Shown piece after piece: positions 28,352-36,117 of a stretch of DNA of 64,000 bases. A program made the translations under genes and the position numbers. Every line of letters starts with the position of its first letter. The first letter of the stretch is position 1. A model generated the notes under the pieces. The model was not told the DNA's origin and did no database searches. It worked only from the letters and a program-made list of their open reading frames with translations. This DNA comes from Falsiroseomonas ponticola (GTDB lineage: Bacteria > Pseudomonadota > Alphaproteobacteria > Acetobacterales > Acetobacteraceae): contig NZ_JAERQN010000001.1 of the NCBI RefSeq assembly GCF_016805305.1, positions 744,001-808,000 of the forward strand, given 5' to 3'.

Positions 28352-30133
28352 CTAGGCCGCGCCGCGGCGGAAGGCCTCCACCGGCCAGAGGCTCGCCGCC
28401 GGCACCACCCGTTCCAGCCGCGCACCGCCCGGCGCCGGGCGCAGCGCCAGCACGCGATCGTGATAGCGGTCGAGCCCCGGCCGGTGGCCGATGGACAGCA
28501 GCGCGGCCCCCGCCAGCTCCGCCTGGAACAGGGCGAACATCGCCGCCTGGTTCGCCTCGTCCAGCGCGGAGGTCGCCTCATCCATGAAGACCCAGCGCGG
28601 GCGGTGCAGCAGCAGCCGGGCGAAGGCCAGGCGCTGCTGCTCCCCCAGCGACAGCACCCGGTCCCAGCGCGAAACCTTGTCGAGCTGCGGCACCAGCGCG
28701 CCGAGCCGGCAGCGCCGGAGCGCCGCGGCCGCGGCTTCCGCCGGGAAGGCATCGGCGGCGGCGGGATAGGCCAGCGCGGCGCGCAGGCTGCCGAGCGGCA
28801 GGTAGGGCCGCTGCGGCATGAACAGTGTCGCCGCCCGGTCCGGCACCGCGATGCCCCCCTGCCCCCAGGGCCAGATGCCGGCGATGGCGCGGAACAGCGT
28901 CGATTTCCCGCTGCCGCTCTCCCCCGTCACCAGCACGCGCTCGCCCGGCCGCAGCGTGACAGCGGCCTCCGCCACCAGCGCGCGGCCGCAGGCGGTGCCC
29001 AGGCTGAGGCCCGTCAGCGCCAGCGCCTCCCCCGCGCCGATGACGATGCCCGGTGCCCCGGCCTGCCCGTCCGCGGCCTCGCAGGCGCGCTCCAGCTCCA
29101 CCACCCGGACCACATGGCCGCGCCAATCCGCCAGCCGCGGCCAGTTCTCGACGAACCAGGACAGCGCCCGCGTCACCTCCACGAAGGCCTGCGTCATCTG
29201 CATCAGCACGCCGAGGGTGATGGCGCCGGCGAAGAAGCGCGGCGCGCCCAGCAGCAGCGGCAGCACCCCCGCCACCGCCATGTAGCCGGCGCCGAGCCAC
29301 ATCAGCTGCCGCTCGCTCCGCAGCAGCCGCAGCATGGCGGCCTCCACGCCGCGATAGGCCCGCGCCAGGCCCCGCTCCTCATCCGCCTCGCCGCGGATCA
29401 GCGCGATGCCCTCGCTATGCTCCCGGATGCGCAGCAGGGCGAAGCGGTGGTCGGCCTCCGCCTGGTTGCGGTCGAGGTGGATGCGCGGCATCGCCCGCCC
29501 GACCCGCCACACCACCAGCGCCCCCAGCCCCGAATAGAGCGCGGCGGCGATCAGCATGCTGCCCGGCAGGGCGATCACCGTCCCGCCGATGGCCAGTTCG
29601 AGCGTGCCGGAGAGGTGCCAGAGCAGCCCGGCGAAGCAGGCGAACAGCGCCACGCTGTGCAGCAGGCCCAGCACCAGATCCACGGTCATGATGGTGGCCC
29701 AGCGGGTATTCTCCCCGATGCGCTGGTCGGGGTTGTCGGCGCCCCCCTCCCCCATCTCCATCCGGTAGTGCCGGTGGTTCGCCAGCATGGCGCCCTGCAG
29801 CTTCAGCACCAGCCAGCGCCGCCACAGGAAGGCCAGCACCTGCCGGGCCCAGAGCCGCCCGACGGCGACGGCCATGCTGAGCAGCGTCAGCGCCACGAAC
29901 CACCAGAGCTGCCCCTGGAAGGCATCGGCGTCGCGCTTCTCCAGCGCATCGAAGGCGTCGCGCTGCCAGTCGCTGAAGGCGTAGGACAGCGCGATCTGCA
30001 GCAGCGTCAGCACCACCGCCACCGCCGTCAGCCCCCAGGCGGTCCAGGGCGCGGCGCCATACCAGCCGCGCGCCAGCCGCCAGGTCTCCCGCAGCGCCCC
30101 GTCCCCCGACGTCGCCTCGGTCTCCACAGCCAT
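28352..30133 (-). CDS. ABC transporter, SbmA/BacA-like permease fused to ATPase
   Basis: A 593-residue half-transporter. The N-terminal membrane domain (about 1-330) has six helices and the DWQRDAFDALEKRDADAF, DNPDQRIGENTRWA and EAMLRLLRSERQLMW segments typical of the SbmA_BacA family. The ATPase domain has the Walker A TGESGSGKSTLFRAIAGIW, a signature reading LSLGEQQRLAFARLLL, and the Walker B WVFMDEATSALDE. Relatives move peptides, cobalamin or very-long-chain fatty acids. ATG 30133 follows GGGGGAGGGG. It stands between rho and hemJ, an atypical place. Confidence 0.9.
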   Translation of the reverse strand: MAVETEATSGDGALRETWRLARGWYGAAPWTAWGLTAVAVVLTLLQIALSYAFSDWQRDAFDALEKRDADAFQGQLWWFVALTLLSMAVAVGRLWARQVLAFLWRRWLVLKLQGAMLANHRHYRMEMGEGGADNPDQRIGENTRWATIMTVDLVLGLLHSVALFACFAGLLWHLSGTLELAIGGTVIALPGSMLIAAALYSGLGALVVWRVGRAMPRIHLDRNQAEADHRFALLRIREHSEGIALIRGEADEERGLARAYRGVEAAMLRLLRSERQLMWLGAGYMAVAGVLPLLLGAPRFFAGAITLGVLMQMTQAFVEVTRALSWFVENWPRLADWRGHVVRVVELERACEAADGQAGAPGIVIGAGEALALTGLSLGTACGRALVAEAAVTLRPGERVLVTGESGSGKSTLFRAIAGIWPWGQGGIAVPDRAATLFMPQRPYLPLGSLRAALAYPAAADAFPAEAAAAALRRCRLGALVPQLDKVSRWDRVLSLGEQQRLAFARLLLHRPRWVFMDEATSALDEANQAAMFALFQAELAGAALLSIGHRPGLDRYHDRVLALRPAPGGARLERVVPAASLWPVEAFRRGAA

Positions 30134-30227
30134 GGGCCCCTCCCCCAGCAGGGGCCCAATTCGTATACAATAGATCGTGAGCGAGCAATCTTGAACTGCG
30201 CGGACTGGCAACCCGTCCGCGCGGCGA

Positions 30228-30680
30228 TCAGAACGGCTTCGCGATCACCATGAGCACGATGATGATCATCAGCACCGTCGGCACCTCGTTCAGCATCCGC
30301 CAGCCGCGCTCCGTGCGCGGCCGCTCGTCGCGCTCGAAAGCCTTCCGGGCGAGCGCCAGGTCGTGGTGGAACCAGGACATCGCGAGCACCGAGGCGAATT
30401 TCAGGTGCCACCACCCCGCCGTCCAATCCACCACGCCGGGGGTCAGGATCAGCAGCAGCCCGAAGGTCCAGGTGGCGATCATGGCGGGGTTCATGATGGC
30501 CTTCAGCAGCCGCCGCTCCATCACCTTGAAGGTGGCGGAGCGCACATCCTCCGGCGCCACCTGCATGTGGTAGATGTAGAGCCGCGGCAGGTAGAACAGC
30601 CCCGCCATCCAGGCGATGACCGAGATCAGGTGCAGCGCCTTGATCCACACATAGGCGGGCGCCAGGAAGTCCAAGGTCAT
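30228..30680 (-). CDS. hemJ: Protoporphyrinogen IX oxidase HemJ
   Basis: A 150-residue four-helix membrane protein that makes protoporphyrin IX in bacteria lacking HemY and HemG. Diagnostic parts: WIKALHLISVIAWMAGLFYLPRLYIYH with its conserved His and YLPRL, then the MERRLLKAIMNPAM helix, then WFHHDLALARKAFERDE. Length is normal. The start overlaps the stop of the upstream TctC gene by 4 bp (ATGA), so a solute receptor and a heme enzyme are co-translated. Confidence 0.95.
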   Translation of the reverse strand: MTLDFLAPAYVWIKALHLISVIAWMAGLFYLPRLYIYHMQVAPEDVRSATFKVMERRLLKAIMNPAMIATWTFGLLLILTPGVVDWTAGWWHLKFASVLAMSWFHHDLALARKAFERDERPRTERGWRMLNEVPTVLMIIIVLMVIAKPF

Positions 30681-31630
30681 CGGGTTCCCTCGCGGGCCAG
30701 GCCGAGGTCCCGCAGCACGGTGGCGTTCATGGCACTCTCCTGCGCGAAGCGGTCGCGGAAGGCGGCGCCGTTCAGGTGCAGCGGGATGGCGTTCAGCCGC
30801 TCCGCCGCCGTGCGGAAGCTCTCCGCGCCGACCGCCGTGGCGCAGGCGCGTTCCAGCACCGCCGCCGCGGCCTCCGGAATGCCGGAAGGCGCCAGGATGC
30901 CGCCATGGGAACTGCCCTCCAGCGGCTGGCCGAGCTCCGCCAGCGTCGGCACCGCGGGCAGGCCCGCCAGCCTGTCGCGCGCCAGCACGCCCAGCACGGG
31001 CAGGCCGGTGGCGGCGGGGATGGAGCCGCTTTCGATGAACATGTGGATCTGCCCGCCCAGCGCCGCCTGCGCCATGGGCCCCGCGCCGGTGAAGGGCACG
31101 TGCAGCCCCTCGATCCCATGCGCCTTCAGCAGCGCCGCCGTCAGGATGTGCTGCGTGCTCCCCTGCCCCGGGGAGCCGAAGATCAGCGCCTCCCGCGCCG
31201 ATCGCCCGAAGGCGACCATGCCGGCCAGGTCCGTGAAGGGCGCCTGGCGGCCGAGCACGACGACCTGCGGGTTGTCATAGACCAGGCAGAGGAAGCGGAA
31301 GCTGTCGAGGTTGTAGGACAGCGCCACCTGGTGCGGCTGCGCCGTGATGGGGTTGTTCGGGCTGAACAGCAGGGTCAGCCCATCCGGCCGCGCCCGCGCC
31401 GCTTCCGCCGCGCCGATCGTGCCCGCCGCGCCGCCGCGGTTCTGCACCACCACCGTCTGGCCGAGCGCGCGGGACAGTTCCGGCTGCAGCGCGCGCGCCA
31501 TGAGGTCCGTGTTGCCGCCGGGCGGGTAGCCGACGATCAGCGTGATGGGTCGGGACGGAAACTCCTGCGCCGCCGCGGTCCCCATGCCGAGCGCCAGCAG
31601 CGCGGCGCCGATGATCCTTGCCAGTTTCAT
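30677..31630 (-). CDS. Tripartite tricarboxylate transporter receptor (Bug/TctC family)
   Basis: A 317-residue periplasmic binding protein. Sec signal MKLARIIGAALLALGMGTAAAQ, then the family start EFPSRPITLIVGYPPGGNTDLMAR. GGAAGTIGAAEAARA and FTGAGPMAQAALGGQI follow. Bug proteins are massively expanded in beta- and some alphaproteobacteria and bind carboxylates. No TctA/TctB membrane genes are adjacent, so it is an orphan receptor. It is translationally coupled to hemJ. Confidence 0.9.
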   Translation of the reverse strand: MKLARIIGAALLALGMGTAAAQEFPSRPITLIVGYPPGGNTDLMARALQPELSRALGQTVVVQNRGGAAGTIGAAEAARARPDGLTLLFSPNNPITAQPHQVALSYNLDSFRFLCLVYDNPQVVVLGRQAPFTDLAGMVAFGRSAREALIFGSPGQGSTQHILTAALLKAHGIEGLHVPFTGAGPMAQAALGGQIHMFIESGSIPAATGLPVLGVLARDRLAGLPAVPTLAELGQPLEGSSHGGILAPSGIPEAAAAVLERACATAVGAESFRTAAERLNAIPLHLNGAAFRDRFAQESAMNATVLRDLGLAREGTR

Positions 31631-31681
31631 GCACCGGTCCTCCCCCAGGGCGGGCAGGCTACCAGCGCCGCGCGGAGGGCG

Positions 31682-32368
31682 TCAGCCCTGCCCCCCCGCT
31701 TGCCGATCCGGCTCCAGCCCCAGCAGCCGGGGCAGCTCCGCCATACTGACAAAAGTCTCGGCGCCGACGGCCTGCAGCGCCGCAGCGGGTGTCGGATGCG
31801 CGAAGCCCAGCACGCGGCAGCCGGCGGCGCGGCCGGCGCGGGCGCCCGTCACGCTGTCCTCCACCACCACGCAGTCATGCGGATCGGCCCCGCAGGCGGC
31901 GGCGGCGGCGCGGTACATGTCGGGCGCGGGCTTCGGGTTCGGCACGTCGTTGTAGGTGAAGGACCGGCCGCGGAAGGTCTCCGCCAGGCCGAGCCCCGCC
32001 AGCTTGGTGTTCAGCTCGGGGCGGGAGGAGTTGCTGGCCACCGCCACCGGGATCCCCGCCGCGACGATTTTCTCCAGTGCCGCCAGCACGCCGCGCACCG
32101 GCACGACTTCCTGGTGCAGTTCCCGCAGCACCCGGCGCACCACGCCCTGGATGAAGTCGGACGGCACCGAATCCGGGCCGAGCCGCGCCTGCACCCGCGG
32201 GATGATCGCTTCCCAGGACAGGCCCATGAAGTGCTGCTCGCACTGCTCGGGCGTCATCTCCCAGCCCAGCGCGCTGATCTCCTCGGCGATGATGCGGTTG
32301 TGCATCGCCTCCGTATCGGCCAGCACGCCGTCGCAATCGAACAGGACGGCCGCCGGGCGCCGGGTCAC
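31682..32368 (-). CDS. HAD-superfamily phosphatase (phosphoglycolate phosphatase-like)
   Basis: A 228-residue HAD hydrolase. Motif I VLFDCDGVLADTEAMH near residue 10, motif II VAVASNSSRPEL, motif III lysine in NPKPAPDMY, and motif IV CVVVEDSVTGARAG are complete. The helical cap lies between motif I and II. The start is GTG 32368, which overlaps the hemH stop by 4 bp (GTGA). The longer frame to 32440 would lie inside hemH. Subgroup suggests beta-phosphoglucomutase or sugar-phosphate phosphatase activity; substrate not fixed. Confidence 0.9.
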   Translation of the reverse strand: MTRRPAAVLFDCDGVLADTEAMHNRIIAEEISALGWEMTPEQCEQHFMGLSWEAIIPRVQARLGPDSVPSDFIQGVVRRVLRELHQEVVPVRGVLAALEKIVAAGIPVAVASNSSRPELNTKLAGLGLAETFRGRSFTYNDVPNPKPAPDMYRAAAAACGADPHDCVVVEDSVTGARAGRAAGCRVLGFAHPTPAAALQAVGAETFVSMAELPRLLGLEPDRQAGGQG

Positions 32369-33498
32369 GCCCTTTCCCTCGCCCGCTGCATGGCGGCGGC
32401 CAGCGTCGCATGCGGGCAGTCGCCATGCTGCTTCGGGCATTGCCGGGCGCCGGCAAAGGAACAGAGGCTGCGGCCGCTGCCGCGGGCATGCCGCACCAGG
32501 TCGGCCAGCGCGCCGATGAAGGCGGGGTCGGAATTCTGCGCAGGCGCCCGGTAGTAGCCAGGCACGCCGAGCTTCTCGGCCTCCTCCCGGTACTCGACGT
32601 CGAGCTCCACCAGCGTCTCCGAATGCTCGGAGGTGAAGGCGATGGGCACGACCAGCACCGCGACCTTGTCGTGGCCCGCGCGCTCCAGCTCATCCTCCGT
32701 GGAGGGGCCGATCCATTTCTGCGGCGTGACGCGGGACTGGAAGCAGACGACGTGGTCGAGATCGGGCAGGCCGAGGCGTTCCACCACGCCCGCCACCGTC
32801 TGCTCCACCTGCCACTGGTAGGGGTCACCCGCCTTCACGATGCTTTCCGGCAGGCCATGGGCGCTGAACAGCACACGCAGCTTGATGGCCGGGTCGAGCT
32901 CCGCCCGCGCCTTGTCCCAGGCGCCGCGCACCAGCGCCGCGGTCGCCTCGGCGAAGCCGGGATGGGAGTGGAAGCAGCAGAGCGTCGTGGTCGGTGCCTC
33001 GAGCTTCGCCCGCGCCGCCGCCCGCGCCCAGTCGATGGCGCTGCTGCCCGTGGTGGTGGTGGAGAATTGCGGATAGAGCGGCAGCAGCAGCACCTCGTCG
33101 GGCGCCCAGGCCTTCACGGCGCGCGCCGTCTCGTCGCTCATCGGGTGCCAGTAGCGCATGGCGACGAAGCACTTGGCCTCGATGCCGGCATCCTGGTTCA
33201 GCAGCACCTCCAGCGCCGCCGCCTGCTCCTCCGTCAGCTCCCGCAGCGGCGATTTGCCGCCGAGGATGGCGTAGTTCTCCGTCGCCGGCTTGGTGCGCCG
33301 CCAGGCGATGATGCGGCCCAGCCAGGGGCGGACGAAGCCCGGCACCCGCAGGATGGCGGGGTCGGTGAAGAGGTTCACGAGGAAGGGGCGGATGCTTTCC
33401 GGCGCGTCCGGCCCGCCAAGGTTGAACAGCACCACCGCCACGCGGCGACGGCCGCCGGAGGCGGTCGGGACGGGCGGGGAAGGGGCGGGGAGATCCAT
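32365..33498 (-). CDS. hemH: Ferrochelatase, with C-terminal cysteine cluster
   Basis: A 377-residue enzyme inserting iron into protoporphyrin IX, the last heme step after HemJ. Start of the core VAVVLFNLGGPDAPESIRPFL; catalytic His in LFSAHGLPESIV; Glu in FTSEHSETLVELD; and PLYPQFSTTTTGS. The C-terminal extension has CSFAGARQCPKQHGDCPHA. These three Cys together with an internal Cys (CCFHSHPG region) fit the [2Fe-2S] ferrochelatases described in Caulobacter. Coupled to the HAD phosphatase downstream. Confidence 0.95.
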   Translation of the reverse strand: MDLPAPSPPVPTASGGRRRVAVVLFNLGGPDAPESIRPFLVNLFTDPAILRVPGFVRPWLGRIIAWRRTKPATENYAILGGKSPLRELTEEQAAALEVLLNQDAGIEAKCFVAMRYWHPMSDETARAVKAWAPDEVLLLPLYPQFSTTTTGSSAIDWARAAARAKLEAPTTTLCCFHSHPGFAEATAALVRGAWDKARAELDPAIKLRVLFSAHGLPESIVKAGDPYQWQVEQTVAGVVERLGLPDLDHVVCFQSRVTPQKWIGPSTEDELERAGHDKVAVLVVPIAFTSEHSETLVELDVEYREEAEKLGVPGYYRAPAQNSDPAFIGALADLVRHARGSGRSLCSFAGARQCPKQHGDCPHATLAAAMQRARERA

Positions 33499-33573
33499 GG
33501 TGCGCGGGACATGCCACGTCGCGGCCCGGGGTCAAGGCTCGGCTTCGCCGCGAGGCGCATGAAAACGCGAAAC

Positions 33574-33600
33574 GGGGCGATTCCGGCCCGGAATCGCCCC
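33574..33600 (-). terminator. Intrinsic terminator downstream of the glycosidase gene
   Basis: A perfect 11-bp stem (33574-33584 with 33590-33600, loop GGCCC) lies 31 nt past the stop of the minus-strand glycosidase gene. On that strand it is followed by GTTTCGCGTTTTC, a T-rich run. Confidence 0.8.
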
Positions 33601-33631
33601 GGCGATCGACGCCGCCTATCGGGCCGATCGA

Positions 33632-34870
33632 TCAGCCGACGGCGCTGAGCGGACCTTCCACCCCCTGGGCCCGGAAGCTGGCCTGCAGCCGGGCCAGCTC
33701 CTCCGCCAGCGGGCGATGCACGTCCCGCCGCCCGTGGCGGGGCGTCAGCTCGAACAGTCCGTTCGGGCAGTAGCGGTCCTCGTCCCAGCCCATATGGGAG
33801 ATGACGGGGTAGAGGCAGACGCCATGCACCGGCAGCCCGGCCTGGCGGGCGGCCATCGTCTCCTCCGCCACGTAGCGCAGCCAGGGGGCGCGGGGCGCGC
33901 CCTCGATGCTCGTCTCCGCCACGAAGATGTCGCGCGGCGCGTAGCGGCGGGCGGTATCGGCCAGCAGGTCCCGGAAGGGGCGGAAGCGCGCGCTGTCGAA
34001 GACGCTCAGCGGCTCCGCATGGTGCAGCCACTGGTTGTTCCAGTAGTAGTTGACGCCGATGACGTCGAGGATGTCCTCCGACCCGCCCAGCTCCGGCTCC
34101 TCCCGCCCCGCCAGCATGTCCCAGGCCTGCCACTGGCTGGCATTGTGGCGCGCGACCTCCTCGGCCTCCGCCGGTTCGCGGGGCACGATGTTGATGACGG
34201 GATCGACGGCGGCGAAGCGGGCGCCGGGCGCCGCCTCCCGCACCGCGCGCGTGCCGGCGATGGCGGCGCGGGCCAGGTTGCGCTTCAGCTCCATCCCCCG
34301 CCCGGTTTCATGCGGCGAACAGCGCGCCATGTCGCCCCCGGCGAAGGCCAGGAAGCTGATCTCGTTCACCGGGCAGACGAAGGGGGCGCGGCCCGTCTCC
34401 TCCCGGTGCAGGCGGGCGAAGGCGGCCGCGTAGCGGGCGAAGCGATCGACGAAGGCCGGGGAGAAGACGTCGAGGTCATCCGGCCAGCCGTAATGGCAGA
34501 GGTCCCAGATCACCTGGGTGCGCGTCGCCTCCGCCGCCCGCAGCAGCGGCAGCACGGCCGACCAGTCATACCGGCCGGGGGAGGTCTCCACGAGGTGCCA
34601 GCGCACCCCGTCCCGCGCCGCGCGGATGCCATGCTCCGCGAGCTGCGCATAATCCTCCCGCGCCAGCAGGTCGTGCCGGGTCGCGGCGATCATGTCGAGG
34701 CGCCGGCGGGACATGTTGCGGTGGGTCGAGCATTCGAACCCGCCGAGGAAGAAGGACTGGAACAGGGGCTGGTGGGGGATCACGCGGGACTCCGTGGAGA
34801 GGGAGGCGGACCGGGGAGGGGCCTGGGGCGCTAACGCCGCCAGGTCGGTGGGTTCATCGCCCGCGATCAC
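33632..34870 (-). CDS. Family-1-like glycoside hydrolase (beta-glucosidase/COG2723 type)
   Basis: About 412 residues from GTG 34870. Start uncertain, and a TTG at 35029 would give 465. The TIM-barrel core runs from SFFLGGFECSTH through DYAQLAEHGIRAARDGVRWH and TQVIWDLCHYGWPDDLDVF. CPVNEISF carries the likely acid/base Glu, and VAETSIEGAPRAPWL the likely nucleophile Glu. DVIGVNYYWNNQWLH matches barrel strand 6. No signal peptide is obvious. Such proteins often lie near glycosyltransferases and may trim glycans. It is divergent from the RTX gene. Confidence 0.8.
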   Translation of the reverse strand: MIAGDEPTDLAALAPQAPPRSASLSTESRVIPHQPLFQSFFLGGFECSTHRNMSRRRLDMIAATRHDLLAREDYAQLAEHGIRAARDGVRWHLVETSPGRYDWSAVLPLLRAAEATRTQVIWDLCHYGWPDDLDVFSPAFVDRFARYAAAFARLHREETGRAPFVCPVNEISFLAFAGGDMARCSPHETGRGMELKRNLARAAIAGTRAVREAAPGARFAAVDPVINIVPREPAEAEEVARHNASQWQAWDMLAGREEPELGGSEDILDVIGVNYYWNNQWLHHAEPLSVFDSARFRPFRDLLADTARRYAPRDIFVAETSIEGAPRAPWLRYVAEETMAARQAGLPVHGVCLYPVISHMGWDEDRYCPNGLFELTPRHGRRDVHRPLAEELARLQASFRAQGVEGPLSAVG

Positions 34871-35022
34871 GCACGCGTGAGGCGGGCGACCCTCGTATCG
34901 CCTATTGTATTCAATATTGTCCAGCGGAATCGCGCCGGGCGCGGGCGAAGCGGCTGCCGTGAAGCCGCCGGGCTGTCTCAACAGGCGCAGAAAGCGGCGC
35001 GACATCTCAGTTAACGGAAAGT

Positions 35023-35051
35023 TTGCCAAATTTTTGAGATCACGATACCGT
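35023..35051 (+). promoter_or_regulatory. Possible promoter of the RTX gene in an AT-rich divergent gap
   Basis: TTGCCA (35023-35028), 17-nt spacer, TACCGT (35046-35051), 35 nt ahead of ATG 35086. The gap 34871-35085 is unusually AT-rich for this window (for instance TATTGTATTCAATATTG near 34903-34919). It probably contains promoters for both directions. Confidence 0.45.
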
Positions 35052-35085
35052 TATACCGGCACGGCAACAAACGGACAGGACAACA

Positions 35086-36087
35086 ATGGCCACGCTTCCC
35101 CGTCTGCTCGGGACCTCCGGGGCGAACACGCTCGTGGGCGCGAATTTCGCGCAGCAGATCTTCGGCTTCGAAGGCGACGATGTCATCCGCGGCGGCAGCG
35201 CGAGCGACGAGCTCTTCGGCGGCCTCGGCAATGACACGCTGTCCGGCGGCCTTGGCAACGACACGGTGCGGGGCGAGGACGGCTTCGACAGCATCGCGGG
35301 CGAGGGCGGCGACGACCGCCTGTTCGGCATGGCCGGCAACGACATCATCCAGGGCGGCGATGGCAACGACGTGCTGTTCGGCGGCGCCGGCGGCGACACG
35401 CTGAACGGAGACGACGGCAATGACCGCCTGGATGGCGAGGAGGGGAGCGACGTCCTCAACGGCGGCGCGGGCAACGACACGCTGTTCGGGGGCGCGGGCA
35501 ATGACACCCTGAGCGGCGCCGCCGGGAACGACCACCTCGTCGCGGGCGATGGCGCCGACACCATCTCGGGCGGGGCCGGCAACGATACCGCCCGCGGCGG
35601 CGCGGATGCCGACCGGATCGAGGGCTTCGGCGGCGCCGACAAGCTCTATGGCGATGGCGGCAACGACTTCATCATCGGCGACGGCAACGCCACGCTGACC
35701 GGCCCGGGCGGCGGCGACACGCTGTTCGGCGGCGCGGGCGCCGATACGCTGGTGGGCGATGTCGGGGCCGACCAGCTGTTCGGCGGCGCCGGCGCGGATG
35801 TCTTCTACTACCGCTCCACGGTGGAATCGCAGCCCGGCGGCGCCGACACGATCCGCGACTTCCAGCGCGGCGTGGACAAGATCAACATCGCCGACTTCAC
35901 CTTCGGCGGCGCGCTGATCGGCCAGGCGGCCTTCACCTCCCCGGGCACGCCGCAGATCCGCTACGACGTCGGCGCCGGCCACCTGGTCTATCAGGTGGAC
36001 GTGACCGGCAATGGCGACGTGGACCTGGAGATCATCGTCAGCGGGACCACCCGTCTGGCGCTGAGCGACTTCATCTTCACCATCTGA
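35086..36087 (+). CDS. RTX calcium-binding exported protein
   Basis: A 333-residue protein without an N-terminal signal. Residues about 10-240 are a run of roughly a dozen hemolysin-type nonapeptides GGxGxDxLx, for example LFGGLGNDTLSGGLGNDT. They would bind calcium as a parallel beta roll. The C-terminal 90 residues, with GADTIRDFQRGVDKINIADF and the end LALSDFIFTI, look like the serralysin-type C-terminal region that carries the type I secretion signal. No ABC/HlyD genes are adjacent; the type I system at 61.7-64 kb is a candidate exporter. Confidence 0.92.
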   Translation: MATLPRLLGTSGANTLVGANFAQQIFGFEGDDVIRGGSASDELFGGLGNDTLSGGLGNDTVRGEDGFDSIAGEGGDDRLFGMAGNDIIQGGDGNDVLFGGAGGDTLNGDDGNDRLDGEEGSDVLNGGAGNDTLFGGAGNDTLSGAAGNDHLVAGDGADTISGGAGNDTARGGADADRIEGFGGADKLYGDGGNDFIIGDGNATLTGPGGGDTLFGGAGADTLVGDVGADQLFGGAGADVFYYRSTVESQPGGADTIRDFQRGVDKINIADFTFGGALIGQAAFTSPGTPQIRYDVGAGHLVYQVDVTGNGDVDLEIIVSGTTRLALSDFIFTI

Positions 36088-36094
36088 GGCACGG

Positions 36095-36117
36095 GGCCGC
36101 CGCCCTCCGCGGCGGCC
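36095..36117. terminator. Bidirectional hairpin between the RTX and sensor kinase genes
   Basis: GGCCGCCG (36095-36102) pairs with CGGCGGCC (36110-36117) across a 7-nt loop, filling the 30-bp gap between convergent stops and touching the kinase stop codon. Confidence 0.7.

Noticed and set aside
35027..35029. TTG start giving a 465-residue glycosidase
   Set aside because: The added residues are not family-like, and the reading passes through the AT-rich promoter region.
34871..35085. Possible horizontal-transfer boundary in the AT-rich gap
   Set aside because: The AT-rich stretch is short and fits a divergent promoter; no integrase, tRNA end or direct repeats flank it.
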